Origin: Acidobacteriota bacterium
GTDB taxonomy: Bacteria > Acidobacteriota > Vicinamibacteria > Vicinamibacterales > JAFNAJ01
DNA: 13,421 nt
Assembly: GCA_017860085.1 (NCBI GenBank)
Contig: JAFNAJ010000022.1
Span: 1 to 13,421 of the forward strand
Reading direction: 5' to 3'
Shown piece after piece: positions 6,226 to 13,421 of this stretch. The notes beneath the pieces are model-generated. The model saw only the letters and a program-made list of their open reading frames with translations. It was not told the DNA's origin and made no database searches. The position numbers were made by a program, and so were the translations under genes. The number at the start of each line of letters is the position of its first letter. Within the stretch, counting starts at the first letter, position 1.

Positions 6226-6891
6226 TCAGTCGTGCAGGACCACGCTCAAGAGCGCGGTGTTGATTCTGATGCTGCCGTTGTACTCGAGGAAGCCGAGCTT
6301 CCTGAACTTGTTCATGAAGAAGTTGACGCGCGAGCGCGTCGTACCCACCATGTCCGCGAGCACCTCTTGCGAGACCTTCGGCACCACCCGATCGGTGCCG
6401 TCCGGGGCCCCGTAGCGGGCCAGCAGCAGTAAGGTTCGCGCCAGCCGCTTCTCGCTCGAGTTGAACAACTGGTCGACGAGGTCGGCCTCCACGCGGGCGT
6501 TGCGGGCCAGGAGGTGGGCGATGAACCGGTCCGACAGTTGGGCCCGCTCGTGCAGGGCCCGGATCATCGCATCCTTCTCGATGACGAGCAGCGTGCTCGC
6601 CTCCATCGTCGTTGCATTGCCAAGTCGCCGCGTCGCACCCGTCAGGGCGTCTTCGCCGATGAACTGCCCCGGACCGAGGATCGCGACCACGGCCTCCCGG
6701 CCCCTCTTGGAGAGGACCGACAGCTTCACGCCGCCGGCCTGGACGTACATGACGCTCGTGGCCGCTTCGCCCTGCCTGAAGATCGGCTGCGCCTTGCGGT
6801 ACTTCACGATGCGCCGCGCCACACCCGCCGATTCCAGGAACACGTTGACGTCGAAGGTCCCCGTGCCTGCGGGCTCTTTCCTGGACCCCAT
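6226..6891 (-). CDS. Crp/Fnr-family transcriptional regulator without cysteines
   Basis: 221 aa. I chose ATG 6891 because GAGGGGGA (complement of 6894..6901) precedes it; the frame is open to an ATG at 6957, but that start would lie inside the palindrome at 6951-6966. An N-terminal cyclic-nucleotide-binding-type beta-roll (about 25-110, with the conserved FIGED turn at 77-81) is followed by a dimerisation helix (about 112-142) and a winged helix-turn-helix (about 172-213) with recognition helix TTRSRVNFFMNKF. There is no cysteine at all, so no Fnr-type Fe-S cluster, and the Arg-Ser pair that holds the cAMP phosphate in Crp is not evident after FIGED. It may act like FixK/Dnr-type members with another or no ligand. 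Autoregulation through the upstream palindrome is likely. Its neighbours make cbb3 oxidase and the phosphatase operon plausible targets. Confidence 0.92.
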   Translation of the reverse strand: MGSRKEPAGTGTFDVNVFLESAGVARRIVKYRKAQPIFRQGEAATSVMYVQAGGVKLSVLSKRGREAVVAILGPGQFIGEDALTGATRRLGNATTMEASTLLVIEKDAMIRALHERAQLSDRFIAHLLARNARVEADLVDQLFNSSEKRLARTLLLLARYGAPDGTDRVVPKVSQEVLADMVGTTRSRVNFFMNKFRKLGFLEYNGSIRINTALLSVVLHD

Positions 6892-6950
6892 ACTCCCCCT
6901 CGCCTTGGAGTCTAGCACCGCATCCCCGCGCACAGCAGCCAGACCGAGGA

Positions 6951-6966
6951 TGTTCAAGACTGAACA
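6951..6966. promoter_or_regulatory. perfect 16-bp palindrome (TGTTCA-N4-TGAACA) in the divergent regulator/phosphatase intergenic region
   Basis: TGTTCAAGACTGAACA is a perfect 6-4-6 inverted repeat. Written as TGTTC-N6-GAACA it shares the outer TGT...ACA and the 16-bp size of the E. coli Crp consensus. It lies 60 bp upstream of the regulator ATG (minus strand) and 34 bp upstream of the two-TM gene ATG (plus strand), so one bound dimer could control both. It is the best candidate operator for the adjacent Crp-type regulator. Confidence 0.7.
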
Positions 6967-6986
6967 GCGCGCGTGCCGGGTTGGGC

Positions 6987-6992
6987 GATAGC
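6987..6992 (+). promoter_or_regulatory. -10-like GATAGC for the two-TM/phosphatase operon
   Basis: GATAGC starts 20 bp after the palindrome at 6951-6966, almost the same distance as the GATACT behind the site at 5684-5699 (21 bp). A shifted reading, TAGCAT at 6989-6994, matches TATAAT at 4 of 6 positions. With the operator centre at -41.5 the transcript would start at 7000, exactly the A of the next ATG, implying a leaderless mRNA. This fits the lack of a good Shine-Dalgarno there. It is a prediction only. Confidence 0.35.
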
Positions 6993-6999
6993 ATCAGGC

Positions 7000-7230
7000 A
7001 TGCTCAACACACATAGCTGGACCTTCGCAGTGACCTGGATCACCCTGGCGACCGCCATCTGGCTCACCGCCGTCCCCTCGTGGATCTCGGTCACGAACTT
7101 CTGGTGGCTGAATGCGGGCCTCGCCGTGTTCGGCATCGTCCTCGCGAAGACTCTGCGGTCGGCGGGCCCCACGCGTTCGATCGCGCACGTCCTCTTCGAC
7201 ACCGAGCAGCAGGCCGGCCCGCGTCGATGA
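7000..7230 (+). CDS. hypothetical two-TM membrane protein, cotranscribed with PAS-PP2C phosphatase
   Basis: 76 aa from ATG 7000 (MLNTHSWTFAV...); a GTG at 6973 is in frame but lacks a Shine-Dalgarno and lies close to the operator. Two hydrophobic segments (about 7-28 and 34-52), rich in Trp (seven-residue stretches such as NFWWLNAG), are joined by a short loop, which suggests a hairpin with a charged C-terminal tail (53-76). Its stop overlaps the start of the phosphatase gene (ATGA, 7227-7230), so the two products are probably made together and may interact. No family is recognised. It could anchor the otherwise soluble phosphatase at the membrane or sense a membrane signal, but nothing in the sequence proves this. 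Confidence 0.65.
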   Translation: MLNTHSWTFAVTWITLATAIWLTAVPSWISVTNFWWLNAGLAVFGIVLAKTLRSAGPTRSIAHVLFDTEQQAGPRR

Positions 7231-8900
7231 GCCGCGCCGCTGGTCGGGTCGACCATGACGCGTCGTCTGGAGCGGTGAGCGGGTCGGACGGGCGGCCAGG
7301 CGATGATGGGCGCCAGCCAGACCCCCGCGGCGCTCCCCCCACGATGCCCACTGCTGGCCCGGCTGGCCACCGAGGGCTCATTCGCCCACGGAGAACCAGA
7401 CGGCAGGAGTATGACGTCGAGACGTTCTTCGAGATGTCCGTCGACCTGTTGTCCATCGCGGACACGGACGGGTACTTCAGACGCGTGAATCGTGCCTTCG
7501 AGCGCACACTCGGCTGGACGCGCGACGAGCTGCTGCGCCGGCCGTTCCTCGATTTCGTCCATCCGGACGATTTGGAGGCAACCCTGACCGAGCTCAGGCA
7601 ACTCGCAGCCGGGACGCCGAGCCGGGCCTTCGAGAATCGCTACCGGTGCGTGGACGGCACCTACAGGCGACTCCTCTGGACCGCAGTCCCGGAGAGTGGG
7701 TCCAACCTGCTCTACGCCGTCGCCCACGACGTGACGGAGAAGAGCCGGAGAGAGGCCCGCACGCGGCAACTTGCCAACGCCGTCGAGCAAACCGCCGACA
7801 CCGTCATCATCACAAACCGGGCCGGCGTCATCGAGTACGTCAATCCGGCATTCGAGTACACCACGGGCTACACGGCGGAGGAGGCCCTGGGGCAGACCCC
7901 GCGACTGCTCAAGTCCGGCCAGCACCCTCCCGAGTTCTATCGAGACGTCTGGACCCGCCTGCTCGCCGGGGAGGTGGTACGTGGTGTCTTAATCAACCGC
8001 AAGAAGGGCGGGGAGCAGTACTGCGCAGAGCAGACCATCACCCCGATGCGAGATGCTCGAGGGACGATCACCAGCTTCGTGTCGGTCGTCAAAGACATCA
8101 CGGAGCTCAGGAGGCGGGAAGAACAAGACATCGAGTTGCGACTGGCCGCCTCCATCCAGCAGCGGCTCTACCCAGCGGTGCCGCCCATCGTCAGCGGGCT
8201 CGATTTCGCCGCGGCGACGGCGCCGGCGGGCGCGATGAACGGTGACTATTTCGACTTCTTCACGCTGCGGGACGGCGCCCTGGCCATCGCCATCGGCGAT
8301 GTCTCGGGCCACGGGCTGGGGCAGGCACTGATCATGGCACAGACCCGAGCCTACCTCCGCTCGATGGCACGCGTACACGCCGACGTGGGCGTGATTCTGA
8401 CCGAACTCGACAAGCTGCTTGCGCCGGATCTCGAGCCCGGCCGTTTCATCTCGCTGCTCCTCGTCCGGCTCGATCCGAAGACCCTCGTGCTTCAGTATGC
8501 CAATGCCGGGCACGAGCCCGGCTGCCTTCTGGACCCTGCCGGCGCGATCAAGATGGTGCTCGAAAGCACCGGCCCGCCCCTGGGACTCCCCGGCGAGGCG
8601 AACCCGTCACGTGTCGTCGCCGCCAGTTCACCGGTTCCCCTGGAGCGCGGGGACGTGCTCGTGCTGCTCACCGACGGAATCGCAGAGGCAGAGTCTCCAA
8701 GTGGGGTACCCTTCGGATGGGAGCACGCGCTCGGGGTCATCGGCGCCCATGGCCAGGCGACCGCTGAAGGGATCGTGCAAGCCCTCAGCAGTGCCATCCG
8801 GTCCTTTCAGGATGGCACCGCGCAGCGCGACGATGTCACGATGGTCGTCTGCAAGCGCGAGATGACCACGCCAGCCGGGGGCAGCAGTCGGTCCGCATAG
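7227..8900 (+). CDS. PAS-PAS-PP2C (SpoIIE/RsbU-type) serine phosphatase
   Basis: 557 aa from ATG 7227, chosen because it overlaps the preceding stop (ATGA); the frame is open further upstream to 7080 but that part lies over the two-TM gene. A disordered start (1-60) is followed by PAS 1 (about 64-175), PAS 2 (about 182-295, with EYVNPAFEYTTGYTAEEALG and a PAC-like end SVVKDITELRRRE), a short helical linker (295-312) and the PP2C domain (about 325-545). Metal-binding acidic residues are in NGDYFDFF (Asp340), IGDVSGHG (Asp358), LLTDGIAEA (Asp483) and RDDVTMVV (Asp535-536). The usual GGD is NGD here. Such enzymes dephosphorylate STAS-type anti-anti-sigma factors in partner-switching pathways, but no STAS protein or anti-sigma kinase is in the window. 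The PAS ligand (haem, flavin or other) cannot be read from the sequence. Confidence 0.93.
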   Translation: MSRAAGRVDHDASSGAVSGSDGRPGDDGRQPDPRGAPPTMPTAGPAGHRGLIRPRRTRRQEYDVETFFEMSVDLLSIADTDGYFRRVNRAFERTLGWTRDELLRRPFLDFVHPDDLEATLTELRQLAAGTPSRAFENRYRCVDGTYRRLLWTAVPESGSNLLYAVAHDVTEKSRREARTRQLANAVEQTADTVIITNRAGVIEYVNPAFEYTTGYTAEEALGQTPRLLKSGQHPPEFYRDVWTRLLAGEVVRGVLINRKKGGEQYCAEQTITPMRDARGTITSFVSVVKDITELRRREEQDIELRLAASIQQRLYPAVPPIVSGLDFAAATAPAGAMNGDYFDFFTLRDGALAIAIGDVSGHGLGQALIMAQTRAYLRSMARVHADVGVILTELDKLLAPDLEPGRFISLLLVRLDPKTLVLQYANAGHEPGCLLDPAGAIKMVLESTGPPLGLPGEANPSRVVAASSPVPLERGDVLVLLTDGIAEAESPSGVPFGWEHALGVIGAHGQATAEGIVQALSSAIRSFQDGTAQRDDVTMVVCKREMTTPAGGSSRSA

Positions 8901-8959
8901 AGTTCTGCCAGACGGGGAACTCCGGCGACGTGCTCTAGAATCGGTCTGCGGAGGGACCC

Positions 8960-9229
8960 TTGACCAAGTTCATCAGCCTGTCGACGGTCACGCGAGTGCT
9001 GCTGGCCGACGGCTGGCATCAGGTCGCCGAGAATTCCTTCTCGGTCGAGCCCTGTCAATTCCGATCGAGTTCCGGGAATGCGGTGTCCGGCCTCGGGGAG
9101 CCGGTCGCGACGTGGAGAGAGAAGCGTCCACGCGAGAATTCCACGCACCCTCACCTCGTGAGCCTCGCCGTCCCGGCCATTCAGATTCTCGCGCTCGAGT
9201 ATGGGGAGCAGGGGAGCACCACACCGTGA
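8960..9229 (+). CDS. hypothetical small protein with TTG start
   Basis: 89 aa starting at TTG 8960. A near-perfect Shine-Dalgarno GGAGGG (8950-8955) sits 4-5 nt before the TTG and decides the start. The N-terminal half (TRVLLADGWHQVAENSFSVE, 11-30) has the alternating pattern of a small beta-rich domain, and a hydrophobic strand (LVSLAVPAIQILALEY, 66-81) closes it; the middle (36-64) is polar and Arg/Ser-rich. There is no signal peptide or membrane segment. It lies 59 bp after the phosphatase gene on the same strand, so it may belong to that operon, and ends 35 bp before the convergent glucan synthase gene. I do not recognise the family with certainty. Confidence 0.5.
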   Translation: MTKFISLSTVTRVLLADGWHQVAENSFSVEPCQFRSSSGNAVSGLGEPVATWREKRPRENSTHPHLVSLAVPAIQILALEYGEQGSTTP

Positions 9230-9264
9230 TCGCGCGAGGTCGTGAAACCTCCTCCAACCCGAGT

Positions 9265-12200
9265 CTAGTCTCCGAGCACGACCCGCACCCGGTGGGTGCC
9301 GCCGTCGTCGACCAGGGGAATGGCGCGCCAGTCGACTGACACCCCGTCCAGTTCGGCCTCACCAATTCCTCGGCAGACGCGCGCCGGGTTGAACACGGTG
9401 ATCTCGTAGCGCGTCCTTCCCACGCGCCAGGCAATCGTGTACTCGGGCCACGAAGAGGGGACACAGGGGTCGATTTCGAACGTCGAGCCGTGCCGCCTGA
9501 GGCCGAGGATGCTCTCGAGGCCCGCGCGGTACATCCAGGCCGCGGTGCCGGTGTACCAAGTCCAGCCCGCGCGCCCGGCATGGGCGTGGTGGGCACAGAC
9601 GTCTCCGGCCACGACGTACGGCTCGGCCTTGTAGCGCTCGACGTCCGAGGCCGTTCGCGTGTGGTTGATCGGGTTGAGCATGTGGAACAGCTCCACGGCC
9701 TCGTCGCCGCTCCCCAGCTGCGCCACCGCCATGACCAGCCACACGGCGGCGTGCGTGTACTGCCCGCCGTTCTCCCGCACGCCGGGCGGGTATCCCTTGA
9801 TGTACCCGGGTTCCTGCGCCGACTGGTCGAACGGGGGCGTGAGCAGCAGCAGGAGCCGAGGCCCTCGCCGCACCAGGTGCGTGCGGACCGCGTCCATGGC
9901 GCGGTCCGCAAACCGCAGGGGCACCGCGCCCGAGAGGACGGCCCACGACTGCGAAATCGAGTCGATCCGGCACTCGTCGTTCTGGGCCGAGCCGAGCGGC
10001 GCCCCGTCGTCGTAGTAGCCCCTCCGGTACCACTCGCCGTCCCACGTCAGCTCGAGCATGGCGGCGAGTCGAGTAGCCTCGGCGCGGTATCGCTCGGACC
10101 GATCCTGGTCACCACGCGCGGCGCACAAGGGCGCGAAGTCGCTGAGCACCCCGTGCAGGAAGAAGCCCAGCCACGTGCTCTCGCCGCGCCCCTCCCGCCC
10201 CACGAGGTTCATCCCGTCGTTCCAGTCTCCGCTGCCGAAGAGCGGAAGGCCGTGGGGACCGACGGTGAGTCCCTTGTCGATGGCACGTACGCAGTGCTCA
10301 AAGAGCGGCCACGGCTCCGGTGAAACGCGCGGTTGCACGTAGGCCTCCGTCACGTCCGGCGGAAGCAGCGGGGCTTCCAGGAACGGCACGCCCTCGTCGA
10401 GGATGTCCGCGTCTCCCGTGGTCCTGACGTAGTGCGCCACCGCGTGGGGCAGCCAGAGCAAGTCGTCTGAGCAGCGGGTACGCGGGCCTCGAACGCTCGG
10501 CTCGTGCCACCAGTGCTGGACGTCCCCTTCGAGGAACTGCCGGTGCGCGGCGCGGAGCAGCTGCTGGCGCTGGAGGTCGGGCCTCGTCAGCGAGAGGGCC
10601 ATAACGTCCTGGAGCTGGTCGCGGAATCCGAAGGCGCCCCCCGGCTGATAGTAGCCGGTGCGGGCCCACAACCTGCAGCTCAGGTCCTGATAGAGGAGCC
10701 ACCGGTTCATCAGCAGGTCGAAGGAGTCGTCGGGCGTGTGTACCTGGACGGTGTCGAGGATCTCGTCCCACGATCGGCACACGGTGTCCCGTGCGGCCTC
10801 GGCTGCGGCCACGCTCCCGTGTCGGCCCACCAGCTCGCGAACGTGACCCGCCTCGCGCCCCTGGCCCAGGAGGAACACGAGACGACGGCTTTCTCCGGGG
10901 GCGAGTGTGACCTCGACGTGAAGCGCGGCGCACGGATCCAGTCCCGCCCCGACGCGTCCCGAGAGCGCCTGCCGGCCGAGTGCCGCAGGATGGGCCAGGG
11001 ATCCGTTGCGCCCGAGGAACGACAAACGGTCTCCTGTCACCGAGCAGAGCGCATCGCTGGCATGCGCGAAAGCGACGCGTTCCGCGTACTCGTGGTTGTA
11101 GGCGTTCCTGGCCAGCAGCGCCCCGGTCGTGGCGTCGAGCTCGGTGACCACGTGCACGCGCTGACCAGCGCGAGGCGGGCCGAGCACCCACTCGTTGTAG
11201 GCGAAGACACTGAGATGACGAGCCGACTCGCTTGCGTTCGTGAGGGTCAGCAAGGAGAACTTCACCGGGTCCGTCTTCTCCACGAAGACGTCGAGGGTCT
11301 GACGGATGCCGTGCGTCACACGACCGAAGCGGGTGAGCCCGGCGGAATGCCGAATCACACAACGGCCGCTCGCGCTCGTGCGGGCGATTGGGCCCGGCGT
11401 CGGTCCCCACACTTCTCCCGTTTCGTCGTCGCGGACGAACAGGGCCTCGGCCGTCGTGTCCGTGATGGGATCGTTGGCAAAAGGAGTCAGTCGGTTCTCG
11501 CGGCTGTTCTCGGACCAGGTGAAGGACGCTCCCGAGGACGTGACGACCGTCCCGAACGAGGGGTTGGCGATCACGTTGGACCAGGGAAGTGGCGTCTCCC
11601 TGTCGCCCTCGAGGACGACTACATAGTCCCGGCCGGCGTCGGCAAACCCTCCGATCCCGTTTCCAAGCACGAGCGGAGGGGCAGCCTCTTCGCCCGTGGA
11701 GGGGGATGACGGGGCGTTGGCCGGCCGCGTCGGCCCCGACGGCACGAGCGCGTTTGGCTCCGGTCCCGGCCACTCGGCATAGGGCCGATCGAGCTGGTTG
11801 GCCAGTTCGCCGCGGTCGCCGCTGAGGACTGCCCGTGCCACCGCCGCGAGGAGGACGCGCTCGCCCTCTGGCATGCGGTTTCCGCGCAGCAGGTACGCGC
11901 CACCGGGCCGGTGTTTCCACGCCCTCCACGGGCCGGTGTCGAGCAGCGCGGTGATCTGCGCGTGGATCTCGTCGAAGTAGCTCACGGGGTGCTCGTTGAG
12001 GATCACGACGTCCGCGCTGAGGCCCTTGAGCCGCCAGTACTCCTGCGCCTGGAGGACCTGGCGCACGAGCGGGAGGTCGTTCTCTTCGACGACTCGCACG
12101 AGGAGAATCGGAAGGTCGCCGGAGATGGCATGCGGCCAGAGCCCCTCCTGGCCGAGCTCATTACGGGCCAGGACCTGCGGGCTCGCGCGGAGCGATCTGT

Positions 12201-13421
12201 CGGCGTAGAGTACCCGCGACGCCAGGCGCTCGAAGAGCAACGCCTCTTCGCTCGAGATGCCGAGGTGCCGCAGGCCGCTTTGCGCGTGCGCGTGGGCCAG
12301 GGCGAAGGTTCGTGCCGTGGCGCTCGGCTCCCTGTACTTGTGAGCGAGAGCCACGGCCGTTTCTCGGCTGGAAGCCATCCCGGTGGCGAACGACACCCTC
12401 ACGAAGCCGCCCGGCGCGAGACGGACGCGCTGCCGCAGGCTGACGATGGGGTCGAGGACGACGCCCGTGGTACCCGAGAGGGAACGTCCATCGAGCGCCT
12501 GGGGGTTCTCCGGACCTCGCCCGCGGCCGAGGAAACGGGCACGGTCGCTCTCCCATTCCAGGGACCCCTGTGGCCGGCCTTCAAGGCTCAGCACGTGTAC
12601 GGCCCACACCTCTGCTTCGTCCAGCGCGCGCGGGCGGCGCCGACAGAGGAGCGCCGCGCCTTCCGGCAGGTACTCCGTCTCGACGAAGAGCTTGCCGAAC
12701 GCGGGGTGGGCGAGGTCGTCGGCCGGTGGGGTGAGGACGATCTCGGCGTAGCTGGTGACGTCGATCTCGCGGAAGCGGTCGCTGTGGTTCGTTACCGCCA
12801 GCCGGCGCACCTCGACGTCGTCTTCGGTCGAGACTGCGATGTCGAGTTGCGTGCCGATGTCGTCGTCGCGACGACGGAACGTGGCCTTCTCCGCCAGGAA
12901 GGTCACGACATAGTCGTCCGACTCCAGGCCCATCGGGTGAAATGTGGGGGACCAGACCAACCCGCTCCGTACATCACGCAGGTAGATGAACTGACTTCCA
13001 GGATCGCGGGTCGGATCGTCCTGGTGTCGCGTCACCACGCGGCCACGGCAGAAGCTGGCCCCTCCTCCCCCGTTGGTGACGACGGCGACGTAGTTGCCGT
13101 TCGACAGGAACTGTGCGTGAGGGAACCGCGTGTGTGCCGAGCGGAAGCGGCGAACGGCCACCGCTGCCACAGGCGGCGCCACGTGCGTCTCTTCGACCGG
13201 CCGTGGTTGTGCGATAGGCGCCTGCCGTGGTACCCGCTCCTGGAGCAGGAGCTCGGTGGCCTGCACCCGCGGGTCGGCATGGAAGCGCTCCACCATCAGG
13301 TCGCCGAGCAGGGCATTCGACAGGGCCACGAGGGTCATGCCCTGGTGATGGGCCAGGAAGGCGCGTACGACGACTCCCCGAGAGCGGTCCGCCGGGTTCG
13401 CGGTACTCGCGGGCTCGTCGA
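9265..13421 (-). CDS. cyclic beta-1,2-glucan synthase-like protein (NdvB/ChvB family), C-terminal part
   Basis: Partial: the frame is open to the right window edge, giving about 1,384 residues. An ATG at 13338 is not the start; it is the Met inside RAFLAHHQGMT, a conserved end of the glycoamylase-like domain. In order: a DPRVQATELLLQERVP segment (nt about 13275-13227); supersandwich module 1 (about 13149-12319); a helical region (about 12261-11779); a Pro/Ser-rich linker (about 11778-11680); supersandwich module 2 (about 11676-10804); and a GH94 (alpha/alpha)6 catalytic domain (about 10776-9499) with QPGGAFGFRDQLQD (10606-10647), DWNDGMN (10207-10227, which carries the general-acid Asp of GH94 enzymes) and RENGGQYTHAAVW. 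Family members (about 2,800 aa) make periplasmic cyclic beta-1,2-glucans for osmoadaptation and host interaction; the GH94 part trims chains by phosphorolysis. The GT84 domain would lie outside the window. A stand-alone GH94 phosphorylase is less likely. Confidence 0.93.
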   Translation of the reverse strand, partial: DEPASTANPADRSRGVVVRAFLAHHQGMTLVALSNALLGDLMVERFHADPRVQATELLLQERVPRQAPIAQPRPVEETHVAPPVAAVAVRRFRSAHTRFPHAQFLSNGNYVAVVTNGGGGASFCRGRVVTRHQDDPTRDPGSQFIYLRDVRSGLVWSPTFHPMGLESDDYVVTFLAEKATFRRRDDDIGTQLDIAVSTEDDVEVRRLAVTNHSDRFREIDVTSYAEIVLTPPADDLAHPAFGKLFVETEYLPEGAALLCRRRPRALDEAEVWAVHVLSLEGRPQGSLEWESDRARFLGRGRGPENPQALDGRSLSGTTGVVLDPIVSLRQRVRLAPGGFVRVSFATGMASSRETAVALAHKYREPSATARTFALAHAHAQSGLRHLGISSEEALLFERLASRVLYADRSLRASPQVLARNELGQEGLWPHAISGDLPILLVRVVEENDLPLVRQVLQAQEYWRLKGLSADVVILNEHPVSYFDEIHAQITALLDTGPWRAWKHRPGGAYLLRGNRMPEGERVLLAAVARAVLSGDRGELANQLDRPYAEWPGPEPNALVPSGPTRPANAPSSPSTGEEAAPPLVLGNGIGGFADAGRDYVVVLEGDRETPLPWSNVIANPSFGTVVTSSGASFTWSENSRENRLTPFANDPITDTTAEALFVRDDETGEVWGPTPGPIARTSASGRCVIRHSAGLTRFGRVTHGIRQTLDVFVEKTDPVKFSLLTLTNASESARHLSVFAYNEWVLGPPRAGQRVHVVTELDATTGALLARNAYNHEYAERVAFAHASDALCSVTGDRLSFLGRNGSLAHPAALGRQALSGRVGAGLDPCAALHVEVTLAPGESRRLVFLLGQGREAGHVRELVGRHGSVAAAEAARDTVCRSWDEILDTVQVHTPDDSFDLLMNRWLLYQDLSCRLWARTGYYQPGGAFGFRDQLQDVMALSLTRPDLQRQQLLRAAHRQFLEGDVQHWWHEPSVRGPRTRCSDDLLWLPHAVAHYVRTTGDADILDEGVPFLEAPLLPPDVTEAYVQPRVSPEPWPLFEHCVRAIDKGLTVGPHGLPLFGSGDWNDGMNLVGREGRGESTWLGFFLHGVLSDFAPLCAARGDQDRSERYRAEATRLAAMLELTWDGEWYRRGYYDDGAPLGSAQNDECRIDSISQSWAVLSGAVPLRFADRAMDAVRTHLVRRGPRLLLLLTPPFDQSAQEPGYIKGYPPGVRENGGQYTHAAVWLVMAVAQLGSGDEAVELFHMLNPINHTRTASDVERYKAEPYVVAGDVCAHHAHAGRAGWTWYTGTAAWMYRAGLESILGLRRHGSTFEIDPCVPSSWPEYTIAWRVGRTRYEITVFNPARVCRGIGEAELDGVSVDWRAIPLVDDGGTHRVRVVLGD

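Noticed and set aside
6892..6957. Upstream ATG (6957) as the start of the Crp-type regulator
   Set aside because: It would put the start codon inside the perfect palindrome and add 22 residues unlike the family. The ATG at 6891 has a strong ribosome binding site.
9236..9251. Hairpin GAGGT-CGTGAA-ACCTC between the convergent genes as a terminator
   Set aside because: Only a 5-bp stem and no T-run on either strand, so too weak to call.
10298..11929. 543-codon minus-strand frame inside the glucan synthase gene
   Set aside because: Off-frame shadow; Arg/Pro/Gly-rich and overlapping the GH94 modules read in the true frame.

Overview
This is a high-GC window with compact, overlapping bacterial genes. 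Fused ccoN-ccoO, a short mono-heme CcoP and a cysteine-free Crp-type regulator ending in an FFMNKFRKLGF-type helix suggest a soil or sediment lineage such as Acidobacteriota, or a related deep-branching group (Myxococcota/Desulfobacterota-like). No rRNA or other marker gene fixes the taxonomy, so this is inference. I saw no insertion sequence, phage gene, CRISPR array or tRNA.

Left part (1-5116, all minus strand): a cbb3-type (C-family) haem-copper oxidase operon. In transcription order it holds a CcoN-CcoO fusion, CcoQ, mono-heme CcoP, the Fe-S membrane protein CcoG, CcoH/FixH, and the first 26 codons of a further gene that runs off the left edge (possibly ccoI or ccoS). The genes are separated by 0-12 bp or overlap by 4 bp, so they are probably one translationally coupled transcript. 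The product is a high-affinity terminal oxidase with its assembly factors.

Middle part (5117-9229): about 665 bp of apparently non-coding DNA upstream of ccoNO, then a plus-strand pair of small genes (69-aa charged protein, 72-aa Cys-rich zinc-ribbon-like protein; ATGA overlap). A convergent Crp/Fnr-family regulator follows. Divergent from it is a second pair: a 76-aa two-TM protein and a 557-aa PAS-PAS-PP2C (SpoIIE/RsbU-type) phosphatase, again with an ATGA overlap. A small TTG-initiated gene comes next. A perfect 16-bp inverted repeat TGTTCA-N4-TGAACA lies in the divergent regulator/phosphatase intergenic region. A degenerate copy with nearly the same distance to a GATA-containing -10-like hexamer lies upstream of the zinc-ribbon pair. 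A related palindrome of the same half-site lies upstream of ccoNO. This suggests a local regulon: a Crp-type regulator controlling itself, a phosphatase pathway, a small zinc-ribbon operon and perhaps the oxidase. It is the most interesting hypothesis in the window and is inference from sequence geometry.

Right part (9265-13421, minus strand): the C-terminal ~1,384 residues of a very large cyclic beta-1,2-glucan synthase-like protein (NdvB/ChvB family). Visible are the tail of a glycoamylase-like domain, two GH94-type beta-supersandwich modules and a GH94 phosphorylase catalytic domain. Its N-terminus, where the glycosyltransferase would lie, is outside the window.
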